Shown piece after piece: positions 1-6,566 of a stretch of DNA of 10,428 nucleotides (positions within the stretch are counted from its first letter, which is position 1; every line of letters begins with the position of its first letter). This DNA is from Dethiosulfatibacter sp. (GTDB lineage: Bacteria > Bacillota > Clostridia > Tissierellales > Dethiosulfatibacteraceae). Position numbers and translations under genes: made by a program. The notes beneath the pieces are model-generated. The model worked only from the letters and a program-made list of their open reading frames with translations, ran no database searches and had not been told where the DNA came from. The stretch covers positions 1 to 10,428 of the forward strand of contig JAUVAG010000015.1 of NCBI GenBank assembly GCA_030591825.1, written 5' to 3'.

Positions 1-3
1 AAT

Positions 4-27
4 CATACAGAAAAATGTATGCTTTTT
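4..27 (+). terminator. Probable intrinsic terminator of an upstream gene
   Basis: The arms CATACA (4-9) and TGTATG (16-21) can pair around a six-base loop and are followed by C and five T (22-27). The stem is short and AT-rich, so it would be weak. It probably ends a plus-strand unit lying left of the window. The following bases, about 28-125, show no gene. Confidence 0.45.
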
Positions 28-129
28 CAATACCTAATTACTGTGATTTCAAGGGGTAAGCGGTATTTTCTTTCCACACAAACTAATCAAGAGCCAATTA
101 TATCTTCCCTCTTTAATGCTGATAAATAT

Positions 130-158
130 TTGTTACTCAGACTTCAGTTTGATATAAT
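130..158 (+). promoter_or_regulatory. Sigma-A promoter of the zinc-ribbon gene
   Basis: TTGTTA (130-135) and TATAAT (153-158) are separated by exactly 17 bases. Transcription would start near 165, giving a leader of about 40 bases before the ATG at 205. The bases 148-190 recur almost unchanged at 8753-8795 before another gene, with the same -35 box and spacing. This strengthens the call. Confidence 0.75.
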
Positions 159-204
159 TAAACTAGACATAAGGATTATGCTACTGTATTAAAGGAGGCG
201 TATT

Positions 205-942
205 ATGAATTGTAACCATTGTAATAAAAAGATTTCAAAGGATAGCAAGTTTTGTGAATTTTGTGGAACACCTGTGGTAGTGGAGAAATCATCCCATAGC
301 CAACCCAAAAAATACAAGAAGAGGGTCTTCAGCAAGAATATTGTTTTAGGTAAAGATGGTATATATCGTTGGACATATAGAATGAATATGTGGAAAAATC
401 CAACAATTATGATTACATTATGGAAAGTTTTCTTTATAGGTGGGATGTTCCCAGTTCTTTTGGTAACGGGATTAGAGATTTTTGAGCAAGGATTTTTAGA
501 TGCTGTCAGTGTTTTTATTCCGATGTTTCTTGGAATGATAGGTGTAGTAACAGCCTTTGTAATTATTGCTTACCCTATTGTAACGGTTATGAATGGAGGT
601 AGCTATCAAGTTGTCTTTGAATTGAATGACAAAGGAGTTCATCATATTCAAATGAAAAAACAGTTTAAGAAGAATCAAGTTATGGCTATGATTACTGTGT
701 TGGCTGGTGTTGCAACGGGTAGTCCTCAAACTGCAGGTGCAGGTCTAATGGCAGGTTCTAAAGAGAGTAGTTATTCTGAATTCAAAAATGTAAAAAAAAT
801 AGTAGCAAAGCCTAGCAGGCATGTTATCTATGTTAATGAGAGCTTAGATCACAATCAGGTCTACGTGGCCAAAGAAGATTTTGAACAAGTAAAGGCATAT
901 ATAATTAATCATTGTAAGGAGTTAACGCTAGTTGAAAAATAG
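205..942 (+). CDS. Zinc-ribbon membrane protein of unknown function
   Basis: The protein has 245 residues. The N-terminus holds a short zinc ribbon with Cys3/Cys6 and Cys17/Cys20, the kind found at the start of many uncharacterised Gram-positive membrane proteins. A basic linker (35-45) follows, then two hydrophobic segments (about 68-91 and 101-129) that look like transmembrane helices. The rest is a soluble tail containing a Gly/Ala-rich stretch (about 163-185) and a hydrophilic end. The ribbon and tail are probably cytoplasmic, but topology is inferred only from charge. The ATG at 205 is supported by AAAGGAGG at 191-198 with a six-base spacer. The gene is monocistronic with its own sigma-A promoter and converges with the small minus-strand gene. 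I do not recognise a function. Ile codons are mainly ATT, unlike hypE-hypD. Confidence 0.85.
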   Translation: MNCNHCNKKISKDSKFCEFCGTPVVVEKSSHSQPKKYKKRVFSKNIVLGKDGIYRWTYRMNMWKNPTIMITLWKVFFIGGMFPVLLVTGLEIFEQGFLDAVSVFIPMFLGMIGVVTAFVIIAYPIVTVMNGGSYQVVFELNDKGVHHIQMKKQFKKNQVMAMITVLAGVATGSPQTAGAGLMAGSKESSYSEFKNVKKIVAKPSRHVIYVNESLDHNQVYVAKEDFEQVKAYIINHCKELTLVEK

Positions 943-971
943 AGATTAGGAGGATATCATTATTAATGTTG

Positions 972-1259
972 CTAATTAGTATAACTATCCTCAAAACTTT
1001 CAAGTATCATCAATTCTATCTGTAAGTCCTCTTTTTTGTTTTTACTATTAAAATATCCAATGATAGAACCAATAATTGCATATAAAAATACATTTGAAAT
1101 ATTCCAAATAATTCCACCCAATATAGCTGTATAAAACCCTCCAAGTATAAGTCCAATGAATCCACTAATAAACCCAGCTATTGCTGTTTGTTCTAATGTA
1201 TGTGTTTTTAGTGCCTTTCTCTTTCTTTGTATAATCTTACTTAATAATTGTTTGTCCAT
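972..1259 (-). CDS. Small glycine-rich membrane protein, hypothetical
   Basis: The protein has 95 residues when started at the ATG whose first base is 1259. A TTG start at 1280 would add seven residues, but the ribosome binding site AGGAG (complement of 1270-1274) lies inside that extension, ten bases before the ATG, so the shorter form is preferred. A basic N-terminus (KIIQRKRKALK) is followed by two hydrophobic, glycine-rich segments (roughly residues 25-45 and 48-68) likely to be a helical hairpin in the membrane. The tail is charged. It converges with the zinc-ribbon gene, leaving only 29 bases between stop codons. No family is recognised. It could be a small membrane-stress or transport-accessory protein, but nothing visible decides this. 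Confidence 0.6.
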   Translation of the reverse strand: MDKQLLSKIIQRKRKALKTHTLEQTAIAGFISGFIGLILGGFYTAILGGIIWNISNVFLYAIIGSIIGYFNSKNKKEDLQIELMILESFEDSYTN

Positions 1260-1341
1260 AAATTTGCCGCTCCTATTCAATAGTAAATTTTAATGTAAGT
1301 TTATATCATAATAATCTATAAATCTTCATTACTTATTTATA

Positions 1342-1370
1342 ATTATAGCATTATTTAACACAGGTTTGAA
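1342..1370 (-). promoter_or_regulatory. Possible sigma-A promoter for the small membrane protein
   Basis: Read on the minus strand, TTCAAA (complement of 1365-1370) and TATAAT (complement of 1342-1347) are 17 bases apart. The -10 box is perfect and the -35 box matches TTGACA at four of six positions. The leader to the ATG at 1259 would be about 75 bases. Confidence 0.5.
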
Positions 1371-1385
1371 TCATTTAAAAAAATT

Positions 1386-1434
1386 ACAAATGTAAAAAAA
1401 ACCGTCTTCGAATGACGGTTTTTTTTACATTTGT
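1386..1434. terminator. Perfect 21-bp inverted repeat, bidirectional terminator-like
   Basis: The arms 1386-1406 and 1414-1434 are exact reverse complements around the loop TTCGAAT (1407-1413). The inner stem is CCGTC/GACGG, flanked by eight A on the left and eight T on the right, so both strands show a GC stem followed by a U-tract. It could stop stray transcription entering the hyp operon from the left or leaving it antisense to the right. Its centre lies about 94 bases before the expected sigma-54 start, which is also a normal place for an activator binding site. Confidence 0.75.
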
Positions 1435-1440
1435 GAAGCA

Positions 1441-1454
1441 TACTTCTTGAAGTA
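1441..1454. promoter_or_regulatory. Palindrome, candidate activator binding site
   Basis: TACTTC-TT-GAAGTA is a perfect 6+6 palindrome with a two-base centre, about 56 bases before the expected sigma-54 start. Fis-type helix-turn-helix activators bind inverted repeats upstream of such promoters. The distance is shorter than usual, so its role as an operator is inference. Confidence 0.4.
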
Positions 1455-1477
1455 ACTGAAAATAGCGTCTTAGTAAT

Positions 1478-1493
1478 TGGCATGATATTTGCA
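1478..1493 (+). promoter_or_regulatory. Sigma-54 (-24/-12) promoter of hypE-hypD
   Basis: The sequence TGGCATGATATTTGCA carries the invariant GG (1479-1480) and GC (1491-1492) separated by ten bases, as in the consensus TGGCAC-N5-TTGCA. Only one base of the TGGCACG core differs. Transcription should start near 1503-1505, leaving about 45 bases before the ATG of hypE. The gene just after this operon encodes a sigma-54-dependent activator, which independently supports the call. RpoN itself is not in the window. Confidence 0.88.
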
Positions 1494-1548
1494 ATAATAT
1501 TAAGTATAAATGATAAAAAAATAGGGTTTTTGAGATAAAAGACGGTAT

Positions 1549-2472
1549 ATGAGGTGGATTATAAAAGGAAAGATACTAAACATACAGAAATTTTCAATTC
1601 ATGACGGACCAGGCATAAGGACCACTGTATTTATGAAGGGATGTCCCTTGAAATGCAGATGGTGCCATAACCCTGAAAGTATAAGTTATGGAATAGATAT
1701 AATGATAGATAGGGATAAGTGCATATCCTGTGGAAGCTGTGCGGAACATTGTGAAAGTGGAGCCTTAAAAATGGTTGATGGACCTAAGGGCAAGACTCTT
1801 GTAGCAGATAATAGTCTTTGTACGGACTGCGGAAAATGCGAACTCTTTTGTCTAAATGAGGCAATAACCATAGCGGGAAAGGATATGGAGGCTGAAGAGG
1901 TTTTTAAGGAACTTTTAAAGGACAGGCTTTTCTATGAGGAATCTAAAGGAGGCGTAACTTTTTCAGGTGGAGAGCCTCTCACCCAAGTGGATTTTCTGGT
2001 TGAAATACTGAAGAAGCTCAAAGAGGAAAAGATTCATACTGCAGTTGATACTTGTGGACATGTACCCTTTGAAAATTTTGAAAAAATCATGGAGTATACG
2101 GATGTATTCCTTTATGATTTGAAAATTGGAGACGAAAAGAAACATCTTGAATACATAGGTATTTCAAATAAAAAAATAATTGAAAATCTTCAGAAGCTTT
2201 CGAATTCGGGAGCTGAGATAAATATAAGGATGATAATGGTCGAAGGTGTTAACTCATCAGAGGAAGACATTGAGAAGGCTATTGAAATATTAAAGAATAT
2301 AAATGTCAGTAATATTAACATACTTCCATATCACAATATATCAACGCACAAGTACAGAAAACTGGGAATTGGATATGAAGAAAGTGGAATGAAAGTGCCA
2401 TCCAATGCAAGAATGGAAGAAATTAAGAAAAGACTTGAAAACAACGGATATAAAGTCGTTGTTGGAGGCTGA
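1549..2472 (+). CDS. hypE: Glycyl radical enzyme activase (HypD-activating radical SAM enzyme)
   Basis: The protein has 307 residues. It is a radical SAM enzyme that cleaves S-adenosylmethionine and removes a hydrogen from the conserved glycine of its partner, here HypD. The N-terminal GPGIRTTVF segment is typical of pyruvate formate-lyase-type activases. The SAM cluster is bound by Cys32, Cys36 and Cys39 (CPLKCRWC). An inserted ferredoxin-like domain follows with two four-cysteine motifs, at 58/61/64/68 and 91/94/97/101, as in activases of non-PFL glycyl radical enzymes. The GGE motif (140-142) helps bind SAM. The gene is first in a sigma-54-driven operon, 22 bases before hypD. The start is uncertain: no good ribosome binding site precedes the ATG, while GAGGTGG sits directly after it at 1551-1557. 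No other ATG, GTG or TTG is available before the conserved region. The function follows from family and position. Confidence 0.93.
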   Translation: MRWIIKGKILNIQKFSIHDGPGIRTTVFMKGCPLKCRWCHNPESISYGIDIMIDRDKCISCGSCAEHCESGALKMVDGPKGKTLVADNSLCTDCGKCELFCLNEAITIAGKDMEAEEVFKELLKDRLFYEESKGGVTFSGGEPLTQVDFLVEILKKLKEEKIHTAVDTCGHVPFENFEKIMEYTDVFLYDLKIGDEKKHLEYIGISNKKIIENLQKLSNSGAEINIRMIMVEGVNSSEEDIEKAIEILKNINVSNINILPYHNISTHKYRKLGIGYEESGMKVPSNARMEEIKKRLENNGYKVVVGG

Positions 2473-2494
2473 AAAGCGAAAAGGAGAATAAGAT

Positions 2495-4867
2495 ATGAGA
2501 GGATCAACTGAAAGAATAAAAAGATTAAGAGAAAAAAGTACAACAACACAGCCCAGACTTAGTACAGAAAGAGCTGTTTATCTTACTGAAACATACAAGA
2601 AGTATTACGGAGAAGAGTCGGTACCTGTACTTAGGGCACTTGCTTTTAAGAACTACCTTTTAAACAGAAAGCTTTATATTGGAGAGGATGAGCTTATAGT
2701 AGGAGAAAAAGGAGCATCGCCACAGACAGCTCCTACATTCCCGGATCTTTGCTGTCACGAAATGGAAGACCTTGAGGTAATGGATGATAGAAAATACATA
2801 TCATTTAATGTAAGTGACGAGGACAAGAAAATACATGAAGAAGAAATAATACCATATTGGCATAATAAGTCCATAAGGTATAAGATAATTAAAAACATGA
2901 CAGAGGAATGGAGAAATTGTTACCAGGCTGGAATGTATACGGAATTCATGGAGCAAAGAGCTCCGGGACATACCGTTGCAGATGATAAGATATACAGAAA
3001 GGGATTTTTGGATTTCAAAAATGAAATACAGGAATCAATAGACAACCTTGATTACTTCAATGATAGTGAAGCCCATGACAAGAAGCAGCAGCTTGAAGGA
3101 ATGAAAATATCCTGTGATGCAATAATGGAGTATGGAAGAAGATATGCAAAATATGCAAGGGAGCTTGCAGAAAATGAAGAAAACGAGACGAGAAAAGAGG
3201 ATCTGTTGTGGATAGCAAACAATTGTGACACAGTACCTGCAAACAAACCCGAAACATTTGCACAGGCAATACAAATGTACTGGTTTGTTCATCTTGGAGT
3301 AACTACAGAGCTTAATACCTGGGATGCTTTCTCACCTGGAAAACTTGATCAGTATCTCTATCCATTCTATAAGAAGGAAGTTGAAGAAGGTACCATAACT
3401 AGGGACAAAGCAGTAGAAATACTTGAATGTATGTGGATAAAATTCAACAATCAACCTGCACCTCCAAAAGTTGGAATAACACTGAAAGAAAGTGCAACAT
3501 ATACAGATTTCTCGAATATAAACACTGGAGGAATTAATCCTTATACTGGTGAAGATGGAGTGAATGACGTATCATACATGATTCTCGATGTAATGGATGA
3601 GATGAAGCTTCTTCAGCCAAGTTCAAATGTACAAATAAGCGAAAAGACACCGGAAGAATTCCTCAAGAGAGCCTGTGAGATTTCAAGAGATGGATGGGGA
3701 CAACCTGCATTTTACAATACGGAAGAAATAATAAAGGAACTTATAGATGCCGGAAAGACAAAAGATGATGCAATGTTCGGTGGAGCAAGTGGATGCATAG
3801 AGACTGGAGCTCACGGTAGAGAAGCATATATACTTACAGGATACTTTAATATGCCAAAGGTACTGGAACTTACACTTAGTGATGGATACGACAAGGAAAC
3901 TAAAAAGCAGCTTGGACTTAAACTGATGAATGGGAAAGAGTTCGGAAGCTATGAGGAAGTATTTGAAGCATTTAAGAAACAGATGAAGCATTTCCTTGAT
4001 ATTAAGATTAAGGGTAACAATGTTATAGAAAGGCTTTTCGGAGAAGAAATGCCTGCGACCTTCCTTTCAATTGTAACCGATGACTGTATAAGCAGTGGAA
4101 CAGACTACAACAAGGGTGGATCGAGATACAATATAAGATATATTCAGGGCGTTGGAATAGGAACAGTGGCAGATAGCCTTGCAGCAATAAAGTACAATGT
4201 ATTTGAAGAGAAGAGATTCTCAATGACTGAATTGCTTGAAGCTGCCGATAATAATTTTGAAGGATATGACCTTATAAGAAAGATGGTTCTTAAAAACACT
4301 CCTAAATACGGAAATGATGACGACTACGCAGATGAGCTCATGGTTGATGCTTTCAATACATACAAGGACTTGGTAAATGGAAGACCTACGGTATATGGAG
4401 GAAAATACAGGATAAACATGTTACCTACAACCTGTCATATATATTTCGGGTCCGTAACAAGAGCATCAGTAAATGGAAGACTTGCATATCAACCACTTCC
4501 AGATGGAATATCTCCCGAAAAAGGTGCAGATATAAATGGACCAACAGCAGTAATGAAGTCAGCAGCGAAGATGAATCAGATAGAAACTGGAGGAACACTT
4601 CTGAACCAAAGGTTTGCACCATCAGCACTTGCTTCAGAGAAGGGAATTAATAATCTTGGAGCTATAGTAAAATCATATTTCAGGATGGATGGACACCATA
4701 TACAATTCAATGTATTTGACAAGAATATTCTTCTTGAGGCACAAAAAAAACCTGAAGAATATACAAATCTCATAGTGAGAGTCGCAGGATACAGTGACCA
4801 CTTCAACAACCTGGAAAAAGCTCTTCAGGATGAGATAATAAACAGGACCGAGCAAACCTTTTGCTAA
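2495..4867 (+). CDS. hypD: trans-4-hydroxy-L-proline dehydratase, glycyl radical enzyme
   Basis: The protein has 790 residues against 789 for Clostridioides difficile HypD as I recall it, and the two align almost end to end. HypD removes water from trans-4-hydroxy-L-proline by radical chemistry, giving pyrroline-5-carboxylate. The thiyl cysteine is Cys434 in GCIETG, the acid/base is Glu436, and the radical glycine is Gly765 in VRVAGYSDHF, all at the same numbers as in C. difficile. Other residues I recall lining that active site are also present: Phe151, His159 (EQRAPGHT), Asp277 (WDAF), Phe339 (TDF) and Tyr450. The ATG at 2495 follows AAGGAG (2481-2486) with an eight-base spacer. The enzyme is cytoplasmic, oxygen-sensitive and depends on HypE. 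Oddities are Ala-His at 439-440 where I recall Cys-Phe, and an extra C-terminal Cys. Ile is nearly always ATA. Substrate is assigned by similarity; a related hydroxyproline isomer is the main alternative. Confidence 0.92.
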   Translation: MRGSTERIKRLREKSTTTQPRLSTERAVYLTETYKKYYGEESVPVLRALAFKNYLLNRKLYIGEDELIVGEKGASPQTAPTFPDLCCHEMEDLEVMDDRKYISFNVSDEDKKIHEEEIIPYWHNKSIRYKIIKNMTEEWRNCYQAGMYTEFMEQRAPGHTVADDKIYRKGFLDFKNEIQESIDNLDYFNDSEAHDKKQQLEGMKISCDAIMEYGRRYAKYARELAENEENETRKEDLLWIANNCDTVPANKPETFAQAIQMYWFVHLGVTTELNTWDAFSPGKLDQYLYPFYKKEVEEGTITRDKAVEILECMWIKFNNQPAPPKVGITLKESATYTDFSNINTGGINPYTGEDGVNDVSYMILDVMDEMKLLQPSSNVQISEKTPEEFLKRACEISRDGWGQPAFYNTEEIIKELIDAGKTKDDAMFGGASGCIETGAHGREAYILTGYFNMPKVLELTLSDGYDKETKKQLGLKLMNGKEFGSYEEVFEAFKKQMKHFLDIKIKGNNVIERLFGEEMPATFLSIVTDDCISSGTDYNKGGSRYNIRYIQGVGIGTVADSLAAIKYNVFEEKRFSMTELLEAADNNFEGYDLIRKMVLKNTPKYGNDDDYADELMVDAFNTYKDLVNGRPTVYGGKYRINMLPTTCHIYFGSVTRASVNGRLAYQPLPDGISPEKGADINGPTAVMKSAAKMNQIETGGTLLNQRFAPSALASEKGINNLGAIVKSYFRMDGHHIQFNVFDKNILLEAQKKPEEYTNLIVRVAGYSDHFNNLEKALQDEIINRTEQTFC

Positions 4868-4918
4868 ATAATAATTTTTATTATACTGAACAACATGGAA
4901 AATATATTTAAGAATAAT

Positions 4919-4980
4919 AAGTTCCCTTTATTAATGTAGGTGAAACATACCGTACATTATTATCGGGAACTTTATTTCTT
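4919..4980 (+). terminator. Terminator-like hairpin after hypD
   Basis: AAGTTCCC (4919-4926) pairs with GGGAACTT (4965-4972), and AATGTA (4933-4938) pairs with TACATT (4953-4958) in an inner extension broken by mismatches. The hairpin is followed by TTTATTTCTT. This would end the hypE-hypD transcript and separate it from the regulator gene. The T-tract is interrupted, so termination may be partial. Confidence 0.5.
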
Positions 4981-4994
4981 TGACAAGAGCTGTA

Positions 4995-5024
4995 GTGGAG
5001 AGTAGTTCATTTTCATGGTATAAT
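4995..5024 (+). promoter_or_regulatory. Probable sigma-A promoter of the activator gene
   Basis: A perfect TATAAT lies at 5019-5024. The best -35 box is TGGAGA (4995-5000), 18 bases away and matching four of six positions. TTGACA at 4980-4985 is too far to pair with it. The leader would be short, about 22 bases, before the ATG at 5053. No -24/-12 element is seen here, so the regulator is probably not sigma-54-dependent itself. Confidence 0.5.
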
Positions 5025-5052
5025 ATTTTAAAGTTTACATGTGAGGGAAGAT

Positions 5053-6456
5053 ATGGATTATAAGAAAATACTTGAATTAGTTATAGATAATATTGATGAC
5101 GGTATATTTGTAGTAAACAAGAAAGGTGAAGTTGTTTTCTATAATGAATCTGCAGATAACCAGGCAGGAGTTAGCCTGAATAACGCTCTTAATAAGCATA
5201 TACTAGATATTTTTCCAAGGCTTACAGAAAAAACTAGTACAATACTAAGGGTTTTAAGGACAGGCATACCTATTGTTGGAGATATACAGGAATATTATAA
5301 CCACAATCACAAAAAGGTTACAATACTTACAACATCCACCCCCTTAATAGAAGATGGTGAAGTGGTTGGAGTTGTTGAAATAGCTAGAGATATGGTTAAA
5401 TATGGCGATTTCAATAAGAAAATCGATAAAATAAGAAAAAATAAAGGAAAGAAAATTTCCTATGAGAAAACAATATATAGTCTCAATAGTATACTTGGAG
5501 AAAGCAAGGAAATATTGGAGGTTAAGGAAAGGATAAGGAAGATTGCTGAAACGAATTCTTCAGTACTTGTGTCGGGTGAAACTGGTACGGGAAAAGAACT
5601 GGTAGTACAAAGCATTCATAATTGTAGTACAAGAAAAGATAAGCCATTTATAGCTCAAAACTGTGCTGCAATACCTGTAACTCTTCTAGAAGGAATACTT
5701 TTCGGGACAGCGTTGGGAAGTTTCACAGGATCTAAGGATTCACCGGGACTATTTGAGCTTGCAGATGGCGGAACACTTTTTCTTGATGAAATAAACTCAA
5801 TGGACATAACACTCCAGGCAAAGCTTCTTAGGGTTATACAGGATGGATATATAAGAAGGATTGGGGACAAAAAGACTAGAAAGGTTGATGTTAGGATAAT
5901 AGTTGCTATGAATATTAACCCCATCAAAGCGCTGGAAGAGAAAAAAATCAGGGAAGACCTTTTTTATAGGATAAATGTATTGAGTATAGAAATGCCGCCT
6001 CTTCGTGATAGAAGAGAGGATATTAGAGTATTGACTGACTATTTCATCAAAGAGATGGAAGCTGAGGTAGGAAGGAAGACAAAGGGACTGAGTGAAGATG
6101 CTGCTAATTTTTTCTATAACTATGACTGGCCTGGCAATATTAGAGAACTTAAGCATGTAATCGAGCATTCAGTAATAATGTCAGAGGGTGACAAGCTAAC
6201 CCTTGAAGATATGCCATATTTGTTAAAAGATAGAAGTAGCTTGAATGAAGAGAATGTAAAAGAGGCACGCTGTGAAATAGTTTTTGATAAGCCCCTGAAA
6301 TCAATACTCAATGAATATGAGAAGCAGGTAATTGAAAAAGCATTGAAGGAAAAAAACTATTCAATCAATGATACTTCAAGGCTTCTGAACATTCCAAGGC
6401 AGACACTGCACTACAAGATGAAAAATCTTGGGATAAGCATTAGGAAGACATTGTAG
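5053..6456 (+). CDS. Sigma-54-dependent activator (PAS/AAA+/Fis-HTH), RocR-like
   Basis: The protein has 467 residues from the ATG at 5053, preferred over GTG at 5041 because GAGGG (5043-5047) precedes it by five bases. Domains in order are a PAS-type sensor (about 1-115), a linker, a sigma-54-interacting AAA+ domain, and a C-terminal Fis-type helix-turn-helix (about 415-467). Walker A is GETGTGKE (175-182). The sigma-54-contacting loop reads GSFTGS (222-227) rather than GAFTGA. Walker B is GGTLFLDE (239-246), and the arginine-finger region is REDLFYRI. Layout, length and the LFG-x5-SFTG segment resemble RocR, the activator of arginine and ornithine catabolism in Bacillus. There is no receiver domain, so it should respond to a small molecule rather than a kinase. 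Its position after hypD and the sigma-54 promoter before hypE make it the likely activator of that operon. The ligand is unknown. Confidence 0.9.
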   Translation: MDYKKILELVIDNIDDGIFVVNKKGEVVFYNESADNQAGVSLNNALNKHILDIFPRLTEKTSTILRVLRTGIPIVGDIQEYYNHNHKKVTILTTSTPLIEDGEVVGVVEIARDMVKYGDFNKKIDKIRKNKGKKISYEKTIYSLNSILGESKEILEVKERIRKIAETNSSVLVSGETGTGKELVVQSIHNCSTRKDKPFIAQNCAAIPVTLLEGILFGTALGSFTGSKDSPGLFELADGGTLFLDEINSMDITLQAKLLRVIQDGYIRRIGDKKTRKVDVRIIVAMNINPIKALEEKKIREDLFYRINVLSIEMPPLRDRREDIRVLTDYFIKEMEAEVGRKTKGLSEDAANFFYNYDWPGNIRELKHVIEHSVIMSEGDKLTLEDMPYLLKDRSSLNEENVKEARCEIVFDKPLKSILNEYEKQVIEKALKEKNYSINDTSRLLNIPRQTLHYKMKNLGISIRKTL

Positions 6457-6566
6457 TTGCCGAAAGAGATTAAAGATGTTTGTTTGTTTGATAGATGATA
6501 TAATTGTCTACGTTTAATAGAGTATATATATTTCTGCAAATTTAATTAAATTAGAGGGGAACCTAC

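Noticed and set aside
950..992. GAGGATA/TATCCTC inverted repeat between the first two genes as a terminator
   Set aside because: The seven-base arms enclose a 29-base loop and no T-tract follows on either strand.
966..1025. 19-codon plus-strand frame with AGGAGG twelve bases upstream
   Set aside because: The ribosome binding site looks good, but the peptide is very short, spacing is long, and it is antisense to the end of the small membrane protein gene.
3683..3991. 102-codon minus-strand reading frame inside hypD
   Set aside because: It is opposite the catalytic Cys434 region, which is under strong coding constraint on the plus strand, and its product is low-complexity Phe/Leu/Ser/Cys-rich.
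4980..4985. TTGACA before the activator gene as a -35 box
   Set aside because: It is 33 bases from TATAAT at 5019, too far for a sigma-A promoter, and no other -10 box lies at the right distance.
5797..6168. 123-codon minus-strand reading frame inside the activator gene
   Set aside because: It lies wholly within the AAA+ coding region, has no ribosome binding site and no recognisable motif; it is antisense shadow.
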